From Platerodrilus igneus (Eukaryota; Arthropoda; Insecta; Coleoptera; Lycidae): 64,000 nt of DNA. Location: the NCBI GenBank assembly GCA_036346225.1, contig JARFIW010000453.1:930001-994000 (forward strand), given 5' to 3'. Under the pieces are notes generated by a model. The model searched no databases and had not been told where the DNA came from. It saw nothing but the letters and a program-made list of their open reading frames with translations. A program made the translations under genes and the position numbers. Below are positions 1 through 12,200 of this stretch, piece by piece. The first letter of the stretch is position 1; each line of letters begins with the position of its first letter.

Positions 1-208
1 CATGTTCAGCAACAGCTGCATTTTCAAACCATTAAAAACACGTCATTAGCTTCAGTATTGGAGAAAGACATTTTTGTAGTTGAAAATTAACAGTTAAACT
101 TACACACAGGACAAACAATTTAACTATTAATAATAGGTAGTATGACAGTTCCTGACAGATAAATTAATGTTTTTATTTTCATTGCCTACTTTAAGACATT
201 TTTAAGAA
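1..208. other. No feature recognised
   Basis: AT-rich flank to the left of the MULE. Confidence 0.5.
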
Positions 209-213
209 AACAG

Positions 214-308
214 CCATAAATTATACGAGCCTCTCGCGGTAGTAATAACGCGGCTGCAATGATAGTTGTAAACAGATTGAGGTTATGTCATTTTTTTGTT
301 TACATATA
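214..308 (+). repeat. Left terminal inverted repeat of the MULE
   Basis: Includes ggtagtaataacgcggctgc, cagattgaggttatgtc and ttttgtttacat. The reverse complement of 4151-4243 repeats this order with scattered mismatches, for example ggtagtaatagctcagctgc and cagattgaggttacgta. Confidence 0.85.
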
Positions 309-1842
309 GTGAATGAAATCTATGGAAATTACCTATTAATTTTGTATATCGTGTTATTTGTAAACGAGGAGTAAAAAATGAATACTTGCGAAGATTGTGG
401 TTTTGAGTTTACACAAAAGAAGAATTTAAGAAAGATTCATAATTTTGAATATAGGAAACCAGTTACTTGAACTAGTAAATTTTTGTGTGATACATGTGGC
501 AAATCCTTGACCAGTAAAGCAACTTTACGTCATCATTGCAGAACTGTTCATAAAAGTATTCCAATAATTCTCAACTCGTCAAGAATCAAGTGCTTTTATG
601 AAAATTGTACAACACATCTAAAGGGATATAAAAAAACTTCGACAACATTTGGCAAATGAACATCAAATTGAAACTAAACTTGATGAACTACATTTTAATT
701 CACAATTAGGTTTGAAGATTATTATGCAAAGTGTTAATTATATACTAATTTTATTCTGTTCAACAGAGTTCAAAAAAACTGAAAAAAAAACCAAGAACAG
801 GAAAAATCTTTGGCAATGTATATACTTCACACTTCAGCTAAATTATTGTCTGATGGCACCAAAAAGGAGTACTATAATTGCCATCAATCGTACAACTACA
901 TTCCAAAAGGCAAGGGTTTTAGAAGCTTAAAAAGCACAGGCACTAATAAAATTGGAAGTGTTTGCCCCTCAAGAATAGAAGCGACGATAAAGAACGATGG
1001 GTCTGTTGCAGTAGACTTCTAGACAACTCATGTTGGACATACCAACGATATTGGTCGAGTATTTTTAAGTAAAGAGAGTAAAGCAGAAATTGCAGGTATT
1101 TTCGAACATAAAGTTCTAGTTTGAAATTTTACAATTGATGTGTTTCAGGAAAATTAAAGGAAGGTGTTACATTTCAACATATATTGGATAATGTTCGTGA
1201 TTCTGCTTTAAAACAAGAAAATTCACAGAGAATTTTGTTGTTAGAAACAAAAGATATGCACAATATTGTTAGGGACTTCAATATTGAGTATGGTGTGAAA
1301 CGTCACCTAAATGATGCAATTAGCGTACGGCTCTGGGTAGAGGAGATGATGAACTTAGGAAGCGACTGCCCAGTGTTATATTATAAAAGCCAAGGTGTAG
1401 AAGGAAACCCAAATGACTCAGAAATAATTTTGGATGTTCAAGATTTTGCATTAATCATAATGACTTCTTTTCAACGTGAACAGTTGCTTAAATTTGGGAA
1501 CGACAAAGTGTGCGTTGATGGTACACACAGTACAAATAGTTACGATTTTCAGCTCTACAAACTAATGACAGTGGATGCATTTGGTTCAGGGTGCCCAGTG
1601 GCATTTTGTTTTTCAAATCGTGCTGACAAAATGATTTTGAAGATGTTTTTTGGAAAAATTAAATCAAGAGTGGGTATTATATCAACTACTGTTTTTATGT
1701 CTGATGATGCTCCAGCATTTTATAATGCATGGTCTTATGTTATAGCCAAGGTACCTCACCAGTTGCTATGTACCTGGCATGTGGATCGTAATTGGCGCAA
1801 GAATTTGTCAAAAATCAATGAAGGGATTGAAAAGAAAGTACT

Positions 1843-1856
1843 AGTATATAAATCCC
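1843..1856. repeat. Target site duplication, SINE copy 1, left
   Basis: agtatataaatccc, identical to 2145-2158. Confidence 0.9.
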
Positions 1857-2144
1857 CCAGGCGGCTCCGTGGCGTAGCGGTATGTGTGTGACTACTACGC
1901 CCAAGGTCCCAGGTTCGAATCCCGACACGGTCTGCTTGAAAAATGTTAGGGGAGCATTTTTCACAAAAGTACACCTTCGTTCGGATGAGAGGTAAAATGG
2001 AGGAGTGTTGTCACGCACGTTAAAGATCCCTACCTTGCTTGGAACAGCAAGGGTTCGGCAAAATTCCAAATTTTCCAGGTAAAAAAAACTCGCTTCCTGG
2101 CCAATGTAGTACCTTCGGGTGAAGCATTGGAAAAATCACATGTA
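1857..2144 (+). mobile_element. tRNA-derived SINE, copy 1, with 14-bp target duplication
   Basis: The 5' part looks like a tRNA gene promoter: A-box-like tggcgtagcgg at 1870-1880 and B box ggttcgaatcc at 1912-1922. A body of about 200 bp follows and ends ...ggaaaaatcacatgta without a poly(A) tail. The exact 14-bp repeat agtatataaatccc flanks it at 1843-1856 and 2145-2158. It interrupts the MULE transposase. A shorter copy lies at 58767-59022 on the other strand. Confidence 0.88.
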
Positions 2145-2158
2145 AGTATATAAATCCC
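2145..2158. repeat. Target site duplication, SINE copy 1, right
   Basis: agtatataaatccc, identical to 1843-1856. Confidence 0.9.
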
Positions 2159-4150
2159 TTCGTGTTTTATTACAGTGTATATCTATTGATGAATTTAATG
2201 ACATTTTAAATCAGGTAGTAGAAAATCTTTATGCCGATGTTGATACACAATCATTTGCTGAATATTTTCATAATAATTATGCAAATCGTCCAACATCTCT
2301 TGGGCATATTGCTATCGATTGGGTGTAGAAATAAACACTAACATGTATTTTGAATCGATGCACAAAGTTTTGAAGTATGTGTATTTGGAAGGTCGGAAAG
2401 TAAAATGTATGGACAAAAGCATTAATGCAGTAATGAAAATTGCTCGAGATAGCTTGTATAAACGTATAATTAAACTTGCAAAGAATACTTCCAATGACAA
2501 AATTAATTGAATTAAACAAGGTCATAAAGCAAGTCTAACAATTACATCAGATTTTATTAGACGTCTTGAAAATGATAAGGAATTTTTAGTTACGTCGTCC
2601 ACTTGTGCTTTTCAACAGTATCAAGTTACCATAGTAGATGAGGCCTGTGAAGGTTCATGCCTAAGTTGTACAAAGTGCAGCATATGTGTTCATACATTTC
2701 AATGCACCTGTATTGACAACATGATAAAGCTTAACTTTTGCAAACACATACATGCTTGTGCGATACAGTTTTACAAATCGAATCTTGACATTGCCACACC
2801 TTTGGTTAATGAACTTTTCAGCAGTAATATTTTACATGAAGCAAAATCTTCAAAAAACGATATTATTAAAAAAAGCTGAGCTAATAATAGGCCTATGTGA
2901 GAATGCTTCGTTAACTGACGACGAACATCTGGGTATAATGAAGCAATTTGATAAAATCATTGACACATTAAATAAAGCAAAATCTATTGATCTAAAAACT
3001 ACAGAGGAGATTAATATTAATTAAAAAGTTGAACATCAGGTGCGGCTTTTTTCAACAAAGAAGAAATCAACAAGGAATAATGATCTTAAAAAGCCTACCC
3101 TAACAGAAGAAATTTTTATTAGGGATGGTTTGGTTAATAACTCAATCCTTAATGTTAATGTTCATACAAGATCTCATCATACATCACCTGATTTTATGTT
3201 AAGATAAGACAGTGTATTATCTCAGTAGAAAGTAGGTTTAATTAACACTAAAGCTTATAAGGTTAGATTTTGTTCGGTGTTCTCTTGTTTGGGAATAAAA
3301 TCCGATGGGGAAACCACTCGCAGAAATACATGTACAAATTACTGGAAATTATTACAATCCCAGCGATTTTGATGGGAAACCTACAAGTACATGACTAATC
3401 TAATTTAATCCTCAGTTCTCACTTTGTTTTATCAGTGTTACAAGCCCTGGTAAGTTATTGTAATTTCGTCAAATCTGTCTGATTTAGTGTTCTTATATTA
3501 ACAGTGCAGTATTTTAGTTTTACTTTTAGTCGGAGTACCGAAATAATCTTAATTTTCTACCTTGTTTTTTTACATATTTTAGTCGACTGACGGTGCAAAC
3601 AAAATTCTCGACAAAATAAAATTAGTTTCTTTCTTAATTAATTTAGGTATTTATTGGAGAATGTATATGGGTACATAACATGTTTACTTTTTAAAAAATA
3701 AAAATACAATTATTGAAACCTCAAACCTCTATTACTATTATTAAACATATTTCACTCAAGTAATTAATAATTTACAAATCAAATTAAAGAAATCCCAGCA
3801 AAGTACTTTTAAACTGCATATTGACACAAGTACGAAAGATACCTAGAATAGCAACAAGTTAGTACAAAATACCAAGTTGTTTACATACAAGAGCTAACAT
3901 ATATAGATAATATTCATGTAAAATTAATTTCTTTCATTGCACTAAATTTAACTCCTTTTTTATCCAAAGTTGGTTGCTTATAGAAACTGGTCTCATATTC
4001 AAATCTTGAAATTTTCCTAAGTGGCCATACAAAGTTTTATTTTACGTAAATTCATAACCCCAATCTTGGCAAATATTCATTTTTTACTTCTCCTATATAA
4101 ATAAGGAGATAAACAATCAATTTAACATTAACACAGACCTCATCCAATTT

Positions 4151-4243
4151 ATGTAAACAAAAAAAAATACGTAACCTCAATCTGTTTACAACTGTCATTG
4201 CAGCTGAGCTATTACTACCGAAGGCCGCTCGTTAAATTATGCA
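4151..4243 (-). repeat. Right terminal inverted repeat of the MULE
   Basis: Reads inward on the minus strand as cgagcggccttcggtagtaa, then the same cagattgaggtta block as the left end. A few substitutions and one or two short indels show that it is an old copy. Confidence 0.85.
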
Positions 4244-4248
4244 TGTTG

Positions 4249-4689
4249 ATAAACATAGTAAATAAGTGTATTGTCAATAGCGAAAGACACTTTCGAACCC
4301 GTGCTATAATAATGTTAGTGTCTAAATAATTCAAAATATTTGATCAGAAAATTTACAACAATTGAAATAAATACATGTGGCAGACATTTTTGCAACAACT
4401 TAGGAACCATTAAAGATATTGAGTTGCGGTTTTCATTAAAATCTTTATTTTTTAAGCGCCATACAATAACCTTAGGATTAATATGCCTTTTCATTTCATT
4501 TTTTTAAGTAAATGGACAAAAACTGATATGCTCAGAAAAAAACGCCCTCTAGCAAATTTTCAAAACACTAGGAAAAATCAAGTTAATGGTTTTTCTTGAT
4601 CATTGAAAACTTCTCTTTTAAATGATTCTAAGAACATTAAATTCCAACATGTGATATGTCAGATAACCCTATTTACATACTAATTCACC
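4249..4689. other. No feature recognised
   Basis: AT-rich spacer between the MULE and the I-like element. No domain, repeat or RNA gene seen. Confidence 0.5.
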
Positions 4690-5525
4690 AGGTCCTATAT
4701 CTGCCCTTGTGAGATCTACAAAAAAAAGTTAAATAGATATATCTACTGCAGCAATTGTGGAATCAATTAACGTAGCAGCACGTCAATATATTCCTACAAC
4801 CACTGGTTACAAGAAATGTGCCCTGGTGGAATGCACAATGCTATAAAAGAAAAGCGTTAAAAACGTTCAAGAACAATCCGACCATATCCAATTCAAACAA
4901 AGACGTGCTGCTGCAAGGCGTATTATAACCTTAAGTAAGCGCGAATCCTGGGAAAAGTGCGTTTCCTCCATCACGAATGAAACTCTGACTATTGAAATAT
5001 GGCACAAAATAAGATGCATATCGGGCAAGAAATTCTCTGTTCCGACCTCTCTAAAAAGTTAATGGAATAATAGTTACGAAGAAAGCAGATATTGCAAATG
5101 CCCAAACACTTCCAAGGCCTTCAAATAAGAAAATTCGATAGCAAAGCTAAGTTTAACTTCTCAGAAGACAACAAGTTTTCCTACAACTCCGACATCAATG
5201 CTTGAATTAGATTTCTCTTTATGCAAGTGCAAAGACTGTGTCCCTGGGCAAGATCAAATAACGTATGAAATGATCCGCCAGCTCCTCCAAAGAGACAAGA
5301 ATACCCTAATTGTTTTATAACTAAATATGGGATTCAGGAAATTTTCCCAAATCTTAGCTGCAAGCGACAATCGCACCCATCCCCAAACCTGGAAAGGACT
5401 CAAACAATTTCTCTGGCTATTGACCAATTTCATTAATAAGCTGTCTTTGCAAAGTCCTGGCAAAGATCGTCAATAATCGACTAGTCTGGTATCTTGAAGA
5501 GAAAAGACAGCTATCAGCCTCACAG

Positions 5526-5903
5526 ATGGATTTCAGAAAAACCAAATCTACCATCGACCAACTTGCATTACTAGAGAATACCATACGAGTCAGCTTTGCC
5601 AGACGAGAGCATTTAGTCGCTGTGTTCTTTGATATTGTCAAAGCATTTGACCGTACTTGGAGGTACGTAATTCTATTAAAGCTATACAATGGGGATACAG
5701 AGGGCGTCTACTCATCTTTGTGCAAAACAATTTGGAAAATCGACATTTTCGTGCTAGAGATGGACAATCCTTCTCCGAATTATTTACCCAAGAGAATGGG
5801 GTACCCAATGCTCCACCCTCAGCATGACCTTATTTGCCATAGCTGTCGAGGTGACTGTTGCATCTATTCCTGCAAAAGTTGGACGATCCATATACATCAA
5901 TGA
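5526..5903 (+). pseudogene. Reverse transcriptase fragment of the I-like element
   Basis: Starts in the RT fingers region (FRKTKSTIDQLALL) and carries AVFFDIVKAFDRTW, where the first catalytic Asp of RT lies. The frame shifts near 5680, after which the matching sequence is in another frame. The YxDD box is not recognisable. Confidence 0.65.
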
Positions 5904-6761
5904 TCTAGTAATATTTTACTCAGCCCATAAAATGAGGGAAATTGAAAATGTGCTTCAAGAAGGAATATAGCGTATCAGTTCTAACGCTGAAAGCTACGGA
6001 TTTCAACTCTCGTCAGAGAAAACCAGTTGCATCCACTTCTGTCGACTACGTAACCCCCATGCTGATCCGATCATCTTGCTCAATAGTTCACCAATTCTTG
6101 CAGCTACTAATGCCCGCATATTAGGACTATTGTTCGATATAAAGTTTATATGGAAAGATCACCGACAAGACCCCGCAAAAAGGTGCAAACTAATCCTTAA
6201 TGTCCTACGATGCATTTCAAACATCTACTGGGGATCCAATAGGAAAATTATTCTGAATCTATTTAAGACATTAGTCCTGAGCAAAATAGACTATGGATCT
6301 GTGATATATTCGGGATCACAAAAAAACAATTTAAAGCAATGAAAGTTTATTCAAAGCTGAAGCTATTTGCTTAGCCACAGGCGCTTTTAGAACAAGCGCA
6401 ATTCAAACTTTACAATGCGAAGCTAATCTCCCACCACTATCAATCAGATCACTGACCCAACTACTTAACTTCGGCATCAGGATAGCGACACAGCTACAAC
6501 ATCCATTATATGAGATTATAACCGTACATGAAAATCAGAACGACGTACGAGCATAGACCTACCACCACCCATATCAAAGAATTACTAGAAAAGCTCCATT
6601 TAAAATCATCATTGCTATATGTCAACCACCAAACAGAGACCTCCTTGGACACTTTTACCTCCAACTTTTCGTCTTGAATGCAAAAATATAGCTAAGAAGG
6701 CATCCACCTGTAACCAATCTCGTATCTTGAAAATCCTTGATGACTACACAAAATCATTCAT

Positions 6762-7181
6762 ATGGACGGCTCTAAAACAAAGAACGGTGTAGGTAGTGCC
6801 TTCGCGGTAATCGACAAAACCCACTTGTGGTCTCTTCATCCAATATGCAGCATACTAACTGCAGAGCTTTATACCATATGGCAAAGCCTTGGATATGTTA
6901 ATGCCAATACAACAATTACGCCCACAATATTATCAGAAATATCACAACCATACAATGAACACCCTTTAGTACACCAAATTTTATCACTAGTCGACTGGAT
7001 TCAACAACAACGTCAAAATGTTATCTTTATATGGTCCCCGGGCCATGCTGGCATCGAACAAAATGAATTAGCAGATACATCAGCACAGAATGCAGCTAAT
7101 AACCTCTTAATAGCTATCTCCTCGGCAACTGCCAACGATGTAAAAGCCTATTATGACATCTATGCATCAAGCTTGGAGTGA
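6762..7181 (+). pseudogene. RNase H domain of the I-like element
   Basis: MDGSKTKNGVGSAF carries the first catalytic Asp, TAELYTIWQSLG the Glu, and WSPGHAGIEQNELADTSA the last His/Asp block. The middle Asp-Ser block expected before QPYNEHPLVHQI is altered. In live elements this domain removes RNA from the RNA:DNA hybrid during target-primed reverse transcription. Confidence 0.75.
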
Positions 7182-7891
7182 ACAGTGGGGCGAACGCTGC
7201 AGAAAGACAATAAAGTCATAAACGAAGGAAACCCATAAACTAGGTCTTACCAGAAAGGAGCAAGTAGTACTGGCCCGTCTTAAAATTGGACACACAAACC
7301 TAACGTCAATGTAAACGAGTGCATATACGGAACCAAAGATCAGATTACGAATACTCTTTCACTCCTAAAAGCCATCTCATTATTCAAATTACTTAGTCGA
7401 ACACGATCGAAACACGGAATGAATACGTAATGATAGCAATGCCGAACTACAGGAGATAGAAACGAACGAAGAAATAAGGCAAATGACCAAGCTGACGATG
7501 CCTACTTTAAAAAATAAAAAAATAAGTTAAAACCAAGTTGTACAGAATTAAATTGTCCATTCAGGTTTTGAGCATAATACATTGTGCTGGAATTTTGGGA
7601 GAAATATTGATTTTTGTTGACAATTGCGCTCTCGCGGTTAAAATTGAAACTTAAAAATATTTTCCACCAATTTCTCATGGCCACTTTACTTAATAAATTT
7701 TTTTCACAATGCTTTATGATATACGCCCACGTGATACACTTAGTGGAACATCCGGTATAAATAGTGGTATCTTATTAATACCAGTATATTATAATAGCAT
7801 ATTCAATATTTAGTATTACATACAAGTTTAATAAAAGAACAGTCCAACAAACACTGGTGAAATTTATCCTATGAAACCCACTTTTACACCT

Positions 7892-8556
7892 TAATTTGTT
7901 ACATGCCGATTTTCGGCATTTAAACATTTCTGTAAGTTCCTAATTTGTAAGTGATTTCGCGCCAATAATTTAAAAGACTTGTGCGTGCATTTCTGTCTCT
8001 TTAGATAGTCGCGTTGGCGCTCGTGATTGCGCAGACGCAGAAGGGGCAAAAAGGGGTGATTTCCGTCACGTCGGGACTAGTCAGCCAGACGTCGAGCCGA
8101 GTGGTTATTTTGTGTGCCGTTATCTTGTCTTGTCTTTCAGGTTATGTAGGTTTCCTGCCTTATACCTATTATCGTTCCTTTTTACCTGGGTATTCCTGTC
8201 GTATTGCTACACAAGAAGAGAAGACAAATTTTAATTTGGATTCAACCGGGGGCAAAGGGATGACCCACACCCAACAATGCTCAACCCACGCCCACAACGC
8301 TCAACTGACGCGAGAATAGCTGCCAGCTGTGAGGAGTCCTACAGTTTACGTGAGTACCTTTGGTCTTCTCTTATAATTAAAATAAACATTTTTTTCATGT
8401 TATAATAATTTTATCATTAATATGACGTAACCGCTTATTGTGCAACATTTTGCAAATATTTATCATTGTTACCAACTGTCGTAGTGGCTCTCATACATGG
8501 CACGCCGGGGCTTTAAAAGTATACCTTAGAGTGTAGACCTTAAGTATAACAAATTA
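7892..8556 (+). other. GC- and CpG-rich block of unknown nature with a splice-donor-like end
   Basis: Between about 7985 and 8345 the GC and CpG content rises sharply against the AT-rich surroundings, with at least ten CpGs in 8000-8110. A 101-codon open frame (8014-8319) has no recognisable domain. The block ends with cagtttac followed by gtgagt, a good 5' splice site on the plus strand. A 10-nt inverted repeat (taatttgtta at 7892-7901, its complement at 8547-8556) surrounds it. It could be a first exon/promoter of a plus-strand transcript, a solo LTR or a small transposon. Confidence 0.35.
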
Positions 8557-8782
8557 GGGACAACAAGAACTATAGAAATAATAATAGCTACAGGTAATTG
8601 GAATGTTTCTAGTTGTAACTATTATTCATTTACCAAGAATTAAACATGCCCAACAAAAATGACTTCACATCCACCCCAATAACAATTTAAAGAACTTCCA
8701 TGTGAAAGGCGAGGTTCGTTAAACCTAATATTGCAATAAACCGCAAGATGGAATTAATTAAAAAATGTATACAACAGAAAAC

Positions 8783-9073
8783 TTTATTTGCTCTATACAA
8801 AGCCATGCACAAACAAGTCATTCCTTTCTATATAACACCAACATTAAAAACTTAGTAAATTTGTGCACTTTTAACAATGTCAGTGTAGAAAAATATTTTT
8901 GCATAAAAAGCATAACAAGTCAATTCAACATTTACACATTCTTAAATGGTTCTATATGTTAAAATATAACAAAAATTTTAAAAATTATTTAAAAAATAAG
9001 TTACTTAATTAAAAGTCTTTAGCGTGAACTACATGTTTGTTCTACACTAATAAAATCTACAAACATAACCATT
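8783..9073 (-). terminator. ACLY: ACLY 3'UTR with candidate poly(A) signal
   Basis: After the stop codon the first clear AATAAA on the minus strand is at 8783-8788 (TTTATT on the plus strand), about 290 nt downstream. A 3'UTR of roughly 300 nt ending near 8760-8770 is inferred. Confidence 0.45.
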
Positions 9074-9245
9074 CTAATTATTATATTGTTCTGGTAAAAC
9101 ATATGATATGTCATCCCAAGGATGTCTGTATAGGCCCTGTTTCAATCTCTTTTGATCCATGTAATGTCCAATAAATCCAATGGATCTACCCAATACAAAT
9201 AGGGAGTTTATAGATCCTATGTTAATATATTCCTGAGCTTCCTCC
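9074..9245 (-). CDS. ACLY: ACLY coding exon 14 (residues 1045-1101 and stop)
   Basis: Encodes [39 protein letters not shown] and the C-terminus [17 protein letters not shown], followed by TAG at 9074-9076. The last block matches the conserved ACLY C-terminus. Confidence 0.95.
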
Positions 9246-12200
9246 CTGTATTAAAAATCGTTATTATGTATATAAAACATATTGCTGCTTACCTTGTAAA
9301 ACTTCCGCAATTTCTTAACATATCCACAAATGTAGTTGCAATTACACCATCAACGTTTAAAATTAAATTAGGCTTCTTTCTAGTAGTAATTTTTTCAACT
9401 TCCAATGCATAATTTAGCAATGGAGTACCTGGGAATGTCTCTAATACATATTCTTTAATAATTTTAACCCTCTGATCTGGGTTATTAATAGATTTTACTC
9501 GATGCCCAATACCCATGATTAACTGTCCTTTATTGCGCATATGGTTAACAAATTCGACAGGATGTAAACCCGAATCATAGCCTTCGCTAAATTGTTTTGC
9601 GGCACCATCCAGAGCACCACCAAAACGATCTCCTATTGTAAGTAAACCAGACACCAAACTAGAGACTAGATCCTTTCCTGCACGAGCACAAACGATGGTG
9701 TTGTGTGCACCTGATACTGCTGGACCATGATCAGCTGTTACCATCAAACACATTTCAAAAAATTTACATACGTAAGGAGGTAGGCATCTTTGGAACCATA
9801 ATAATGATATAACACCACCAATTCCCAAATTATTTTGTAAAACATCGCTTATAGGCATACCTAAAAGTAATAATATATAAGCCACAAGCAAAAAAGGCAA
9901 AAGTAGTTGGTGTTTTTTGACAATTATGCACACTAACATAACACAATACTTAAAATTTGGATGGATAAATTAGGTTATGAAACTAAGTCTAATTTTTTAG
10001 CATCATATTAAACTTTTGTAAAAGTTCAGAGTGAAAGTAATATGGAAGTAAAGAAAACAGTCAACATCAACCACTAAATTTATACAGAAAACACCATAAA
10101 AAGATCAGATGCATTTTAAATATATAACATCAATTGATAGATAATATGTGGCAGACTTTTATTTCAAAGCACTAAATTCCATAACTCGTATTCAAACGCA
10201 AATTCAATTAGTAAATTAAGTCATGAAACATAAAAACTTACACAAACTAGTAGATTAAAGAATTATTCCATACCTGTTAAACAAAGCTACCACACAAAGA
10301 TTATTTTCTTCGGGTGGTGCAGATTAATGTCGTCTGGTAATTCTGATCAGAAAATCATAGATATTATATAAATGACAAGCGTTATAAAATTGTTTGATTA
10401 GCTTATCCTCAATCATATATTTCAGTATGGTTGGTAAAAAATTTCTAAAAACAATTTTTACAAACCTAATTTTATTTATAGCAAGCAAGAAAAATTTTAA
10501 CTAACCATTAACTCTACACTAGTGTAGCGAGGTATGCAATACCCCAGTCCTACATCTTACACCTGTAAAATCTGAATAAACCATGCTAGAGTCCTCTAGC
10601 GCTTAATAGCTGAAGATTATATATAGTTTAAAAGAATATGCTGATTGCCAACTACTAAAAAGCTTTCAGTTCAATGTAAGATCTCACAGTAGACGGTTTG
10701 GGTATGATATAGTTCAGAATACTACTAATGTAACTTTTTGTGTAAATCGTTTGAAAGTGAATGGCTCATAATTCGCAAAATACATACATTTTTTCTTGTA
10801 TTGTATTTGAAAAAGAAATATCTTGCGAAAAAAGGCAACAATGACTTAAAAAGTTATGGGAGAACCTGGTGATACTGGTGTTATGAAAGCATATATAGAG
10901 AGTTAGTCTGCTAACTGTGCGAGATGCTGAAGAAGTTTAACAAATAAATAAACCTGTGTAGACAAGGAAACGAGAAGGGTTGAGCATGCCGCATGTAATG
11001 TGCTGCACTGCGTTTCGCCAACGATAAATTAGATGGAAAAGAAAAAGTTTTAGTTAAATTTGAAGGGATAAACTAAAATATAGATGCACATTGTATGATA
11101 GATTTTTGGAGCATTTGATTTTAATTAATCATGATATTTCAAATTTTGTTTCTGTAAAAATAATTAAGACAGAATGGTATAACATCATTCTTTTAAATAC
11201 ATTGCATCATAGTATCATCTACGACGATGTCATTATAAAACCGCAAAGCAAACATCGGAATGTGACCAGACGCTGCGTAATATTTTCATATATATTTACA
11301 TTGTAATAAACGGTTGAATGACAACCTGTGTATTAAGCGTAAATTAAACTTATACATTGTATTTAGACCGGAATATCATTGTGTATACTCACATTTTATG
11401 CTAGAGGGCAACACTGTCAAATAAACACAGTTTTGCAGTGGGCCAATGGAGTTAAGTACCATTTTCATAATCAGTATTTTATTTAGTCTGGTGAAGCTGT
11501 CGTTAGCAAAGGGCTAGGATAGAACTTGTAGATAAGCCCACATTTTACATTGTTCAATAGCACTACGCACATAATTATAAAGGGTCGCTTGCATTTAGTT
11601 TATCTTTCGGTTAGGTTGTATATTTTATCTACAAGAATATAAAATTTTCACCTAAATAGTCGGCGGCTACTAGTTCGATTTCTAAGGTTGTATGTTTTAT
11701 TATTTTAAACTACATTGACGGTCAATTGAAATATGAATAATTGGAAATTATTCTATTATTTGTTAAAAATAAATTATTATGAAGTAAATCATCATTTAAA
11801 GGGTAGATATTTTTGACCCTAGAAGGTTTCACCATATATGAGCAATTTCTTAATTTCTAAAAATAAAAACTACCAAATTGCATGGAATATGGCTAACTAC
11901 ATCAAGGGGGTTCAATAAAGTAACAAGTCCGAAATTGGACGTATTTAGTTTATTTATTTATTTATTTTTATTTATTTATGTTACACTACTTAACAGGTTA
12001 GATAGACCCAATTACAAAGTAGGCACCAAATCAAAAACATTAATACAAAAATTTAAAAAAGGAATTATGTCAAATAAGTAAATACAATAACAAGTATAAA
12101 ATTAAACAAGAAAAAAACAAAAACCTTAAAACATAACCTGAAAGAGAATACAGTCAAAACACAAGGAAGGGCAGAGGATAGGTAGGCAAGGAACACTAAA

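Larger units (their letters stand above)
378..3024 (+). pseudogene. MULE transposase with C2H2 and SWIM zinc fingers, broken
   Basis: An ATG at 378 starts a first finger (CEDCGFEF...LRKIH) that meets a stop at about 469; a second finger (CDTCGKSLTSKATLRHH) follows. A FLYWCH-like block (CPSRIEATIKNDG, then THVGHTNDIGRV) lies near 960-1050 with a stop between. The longest open part (about 1184-1845) has the DDE core: VCVDGTHSTNSYDF and VFMSDDAPAFYNAW. Beyond the SINE, NTNMYFESMHKVLKYVYL (about 2337) carries the likely catalytic Glu. FQCTCIDNM...FCKHIHAC (about 2697-2757) is a SWIM finger. Stops, frameshifts and the SINE make it non-functional. Confidence 0.8.
209..4248 (+). mobile_element. Mutator-like (MULE) DNA transposon with long terminal inverted repeats
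   Basis: Two roughly 95-bp inverted repeats (214-308 and 4151-4243) enclose a broken transposase gene on the plus strand. The coding remains show C2H2 fingers, a MULE-type DDE core and a SWIM zinc finger, a combination known from insect MULE-like proteins. The outermost ends are blurred and I could not define the 8-11 bp target duplication expected for MULEs. A SINE at 1857-2144 splits the transposase core. Confidence 0.8.
4690..7520 (+). mobile_element. I-like non-LTR retrotransposon with RNase H, 5'-truncated and decayed
   Basis: Fragments in several frames follow the order of an I-clade ORF2 from the endonuclease-RT linker onward. They are the RRIITLSKRESWEKCVSS linker (about 4917-4970), the RT block TKSTIDQLALLENTIR with AVFFDIVKAFDRTW (about 5545-5660), ATGAFRTSAIQTLQCEANL (about 6376-6430), and an RNase H domain (6762-7181). 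LARLKIGHTNLT-like residues are near 7270. No endonuclease is seen. The A-rich run near 7508-7525 fits the 3' end. Many stops and indels show a dead copy. Confidence 0.75.

Noticed and set aside
1870..1935. tRNA gene
   Set aside because: A and B box promoter elements are present, but the segment continues into a repeat body with target duplications, and a second copy exists. It is the head of a SINE, not a tRNA gene.
7898..7920. catgccgattttcggcat palindrome as a terminator or operator
   Set aside because: It is a short palindrome in eukaryotic DNA. No context supports a regulatory role beyond being near the edge of the GC-rich block.
8014..8319. A protein-coding gene of 101 codons
   Set aside because: The frame lies in a GC-rich block where stops are rarer. 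It has no recognisable domain, and the block's splice-donor end lies outside it.
7886..8560. piggyBac-like element (TTAA and CCCT...AGGG ends)
   Set aside because: TTAA is found only near the left end and the inverted repeat is just 10 nt. No transposase trace is seen, so the family cannot be assigned.
11949..11979. TTTA microsatellite
   Set aside because: It directly follows the Jockey-like 3' end on the minus strand, so it is that element's tail rather than an independent microsatellite.
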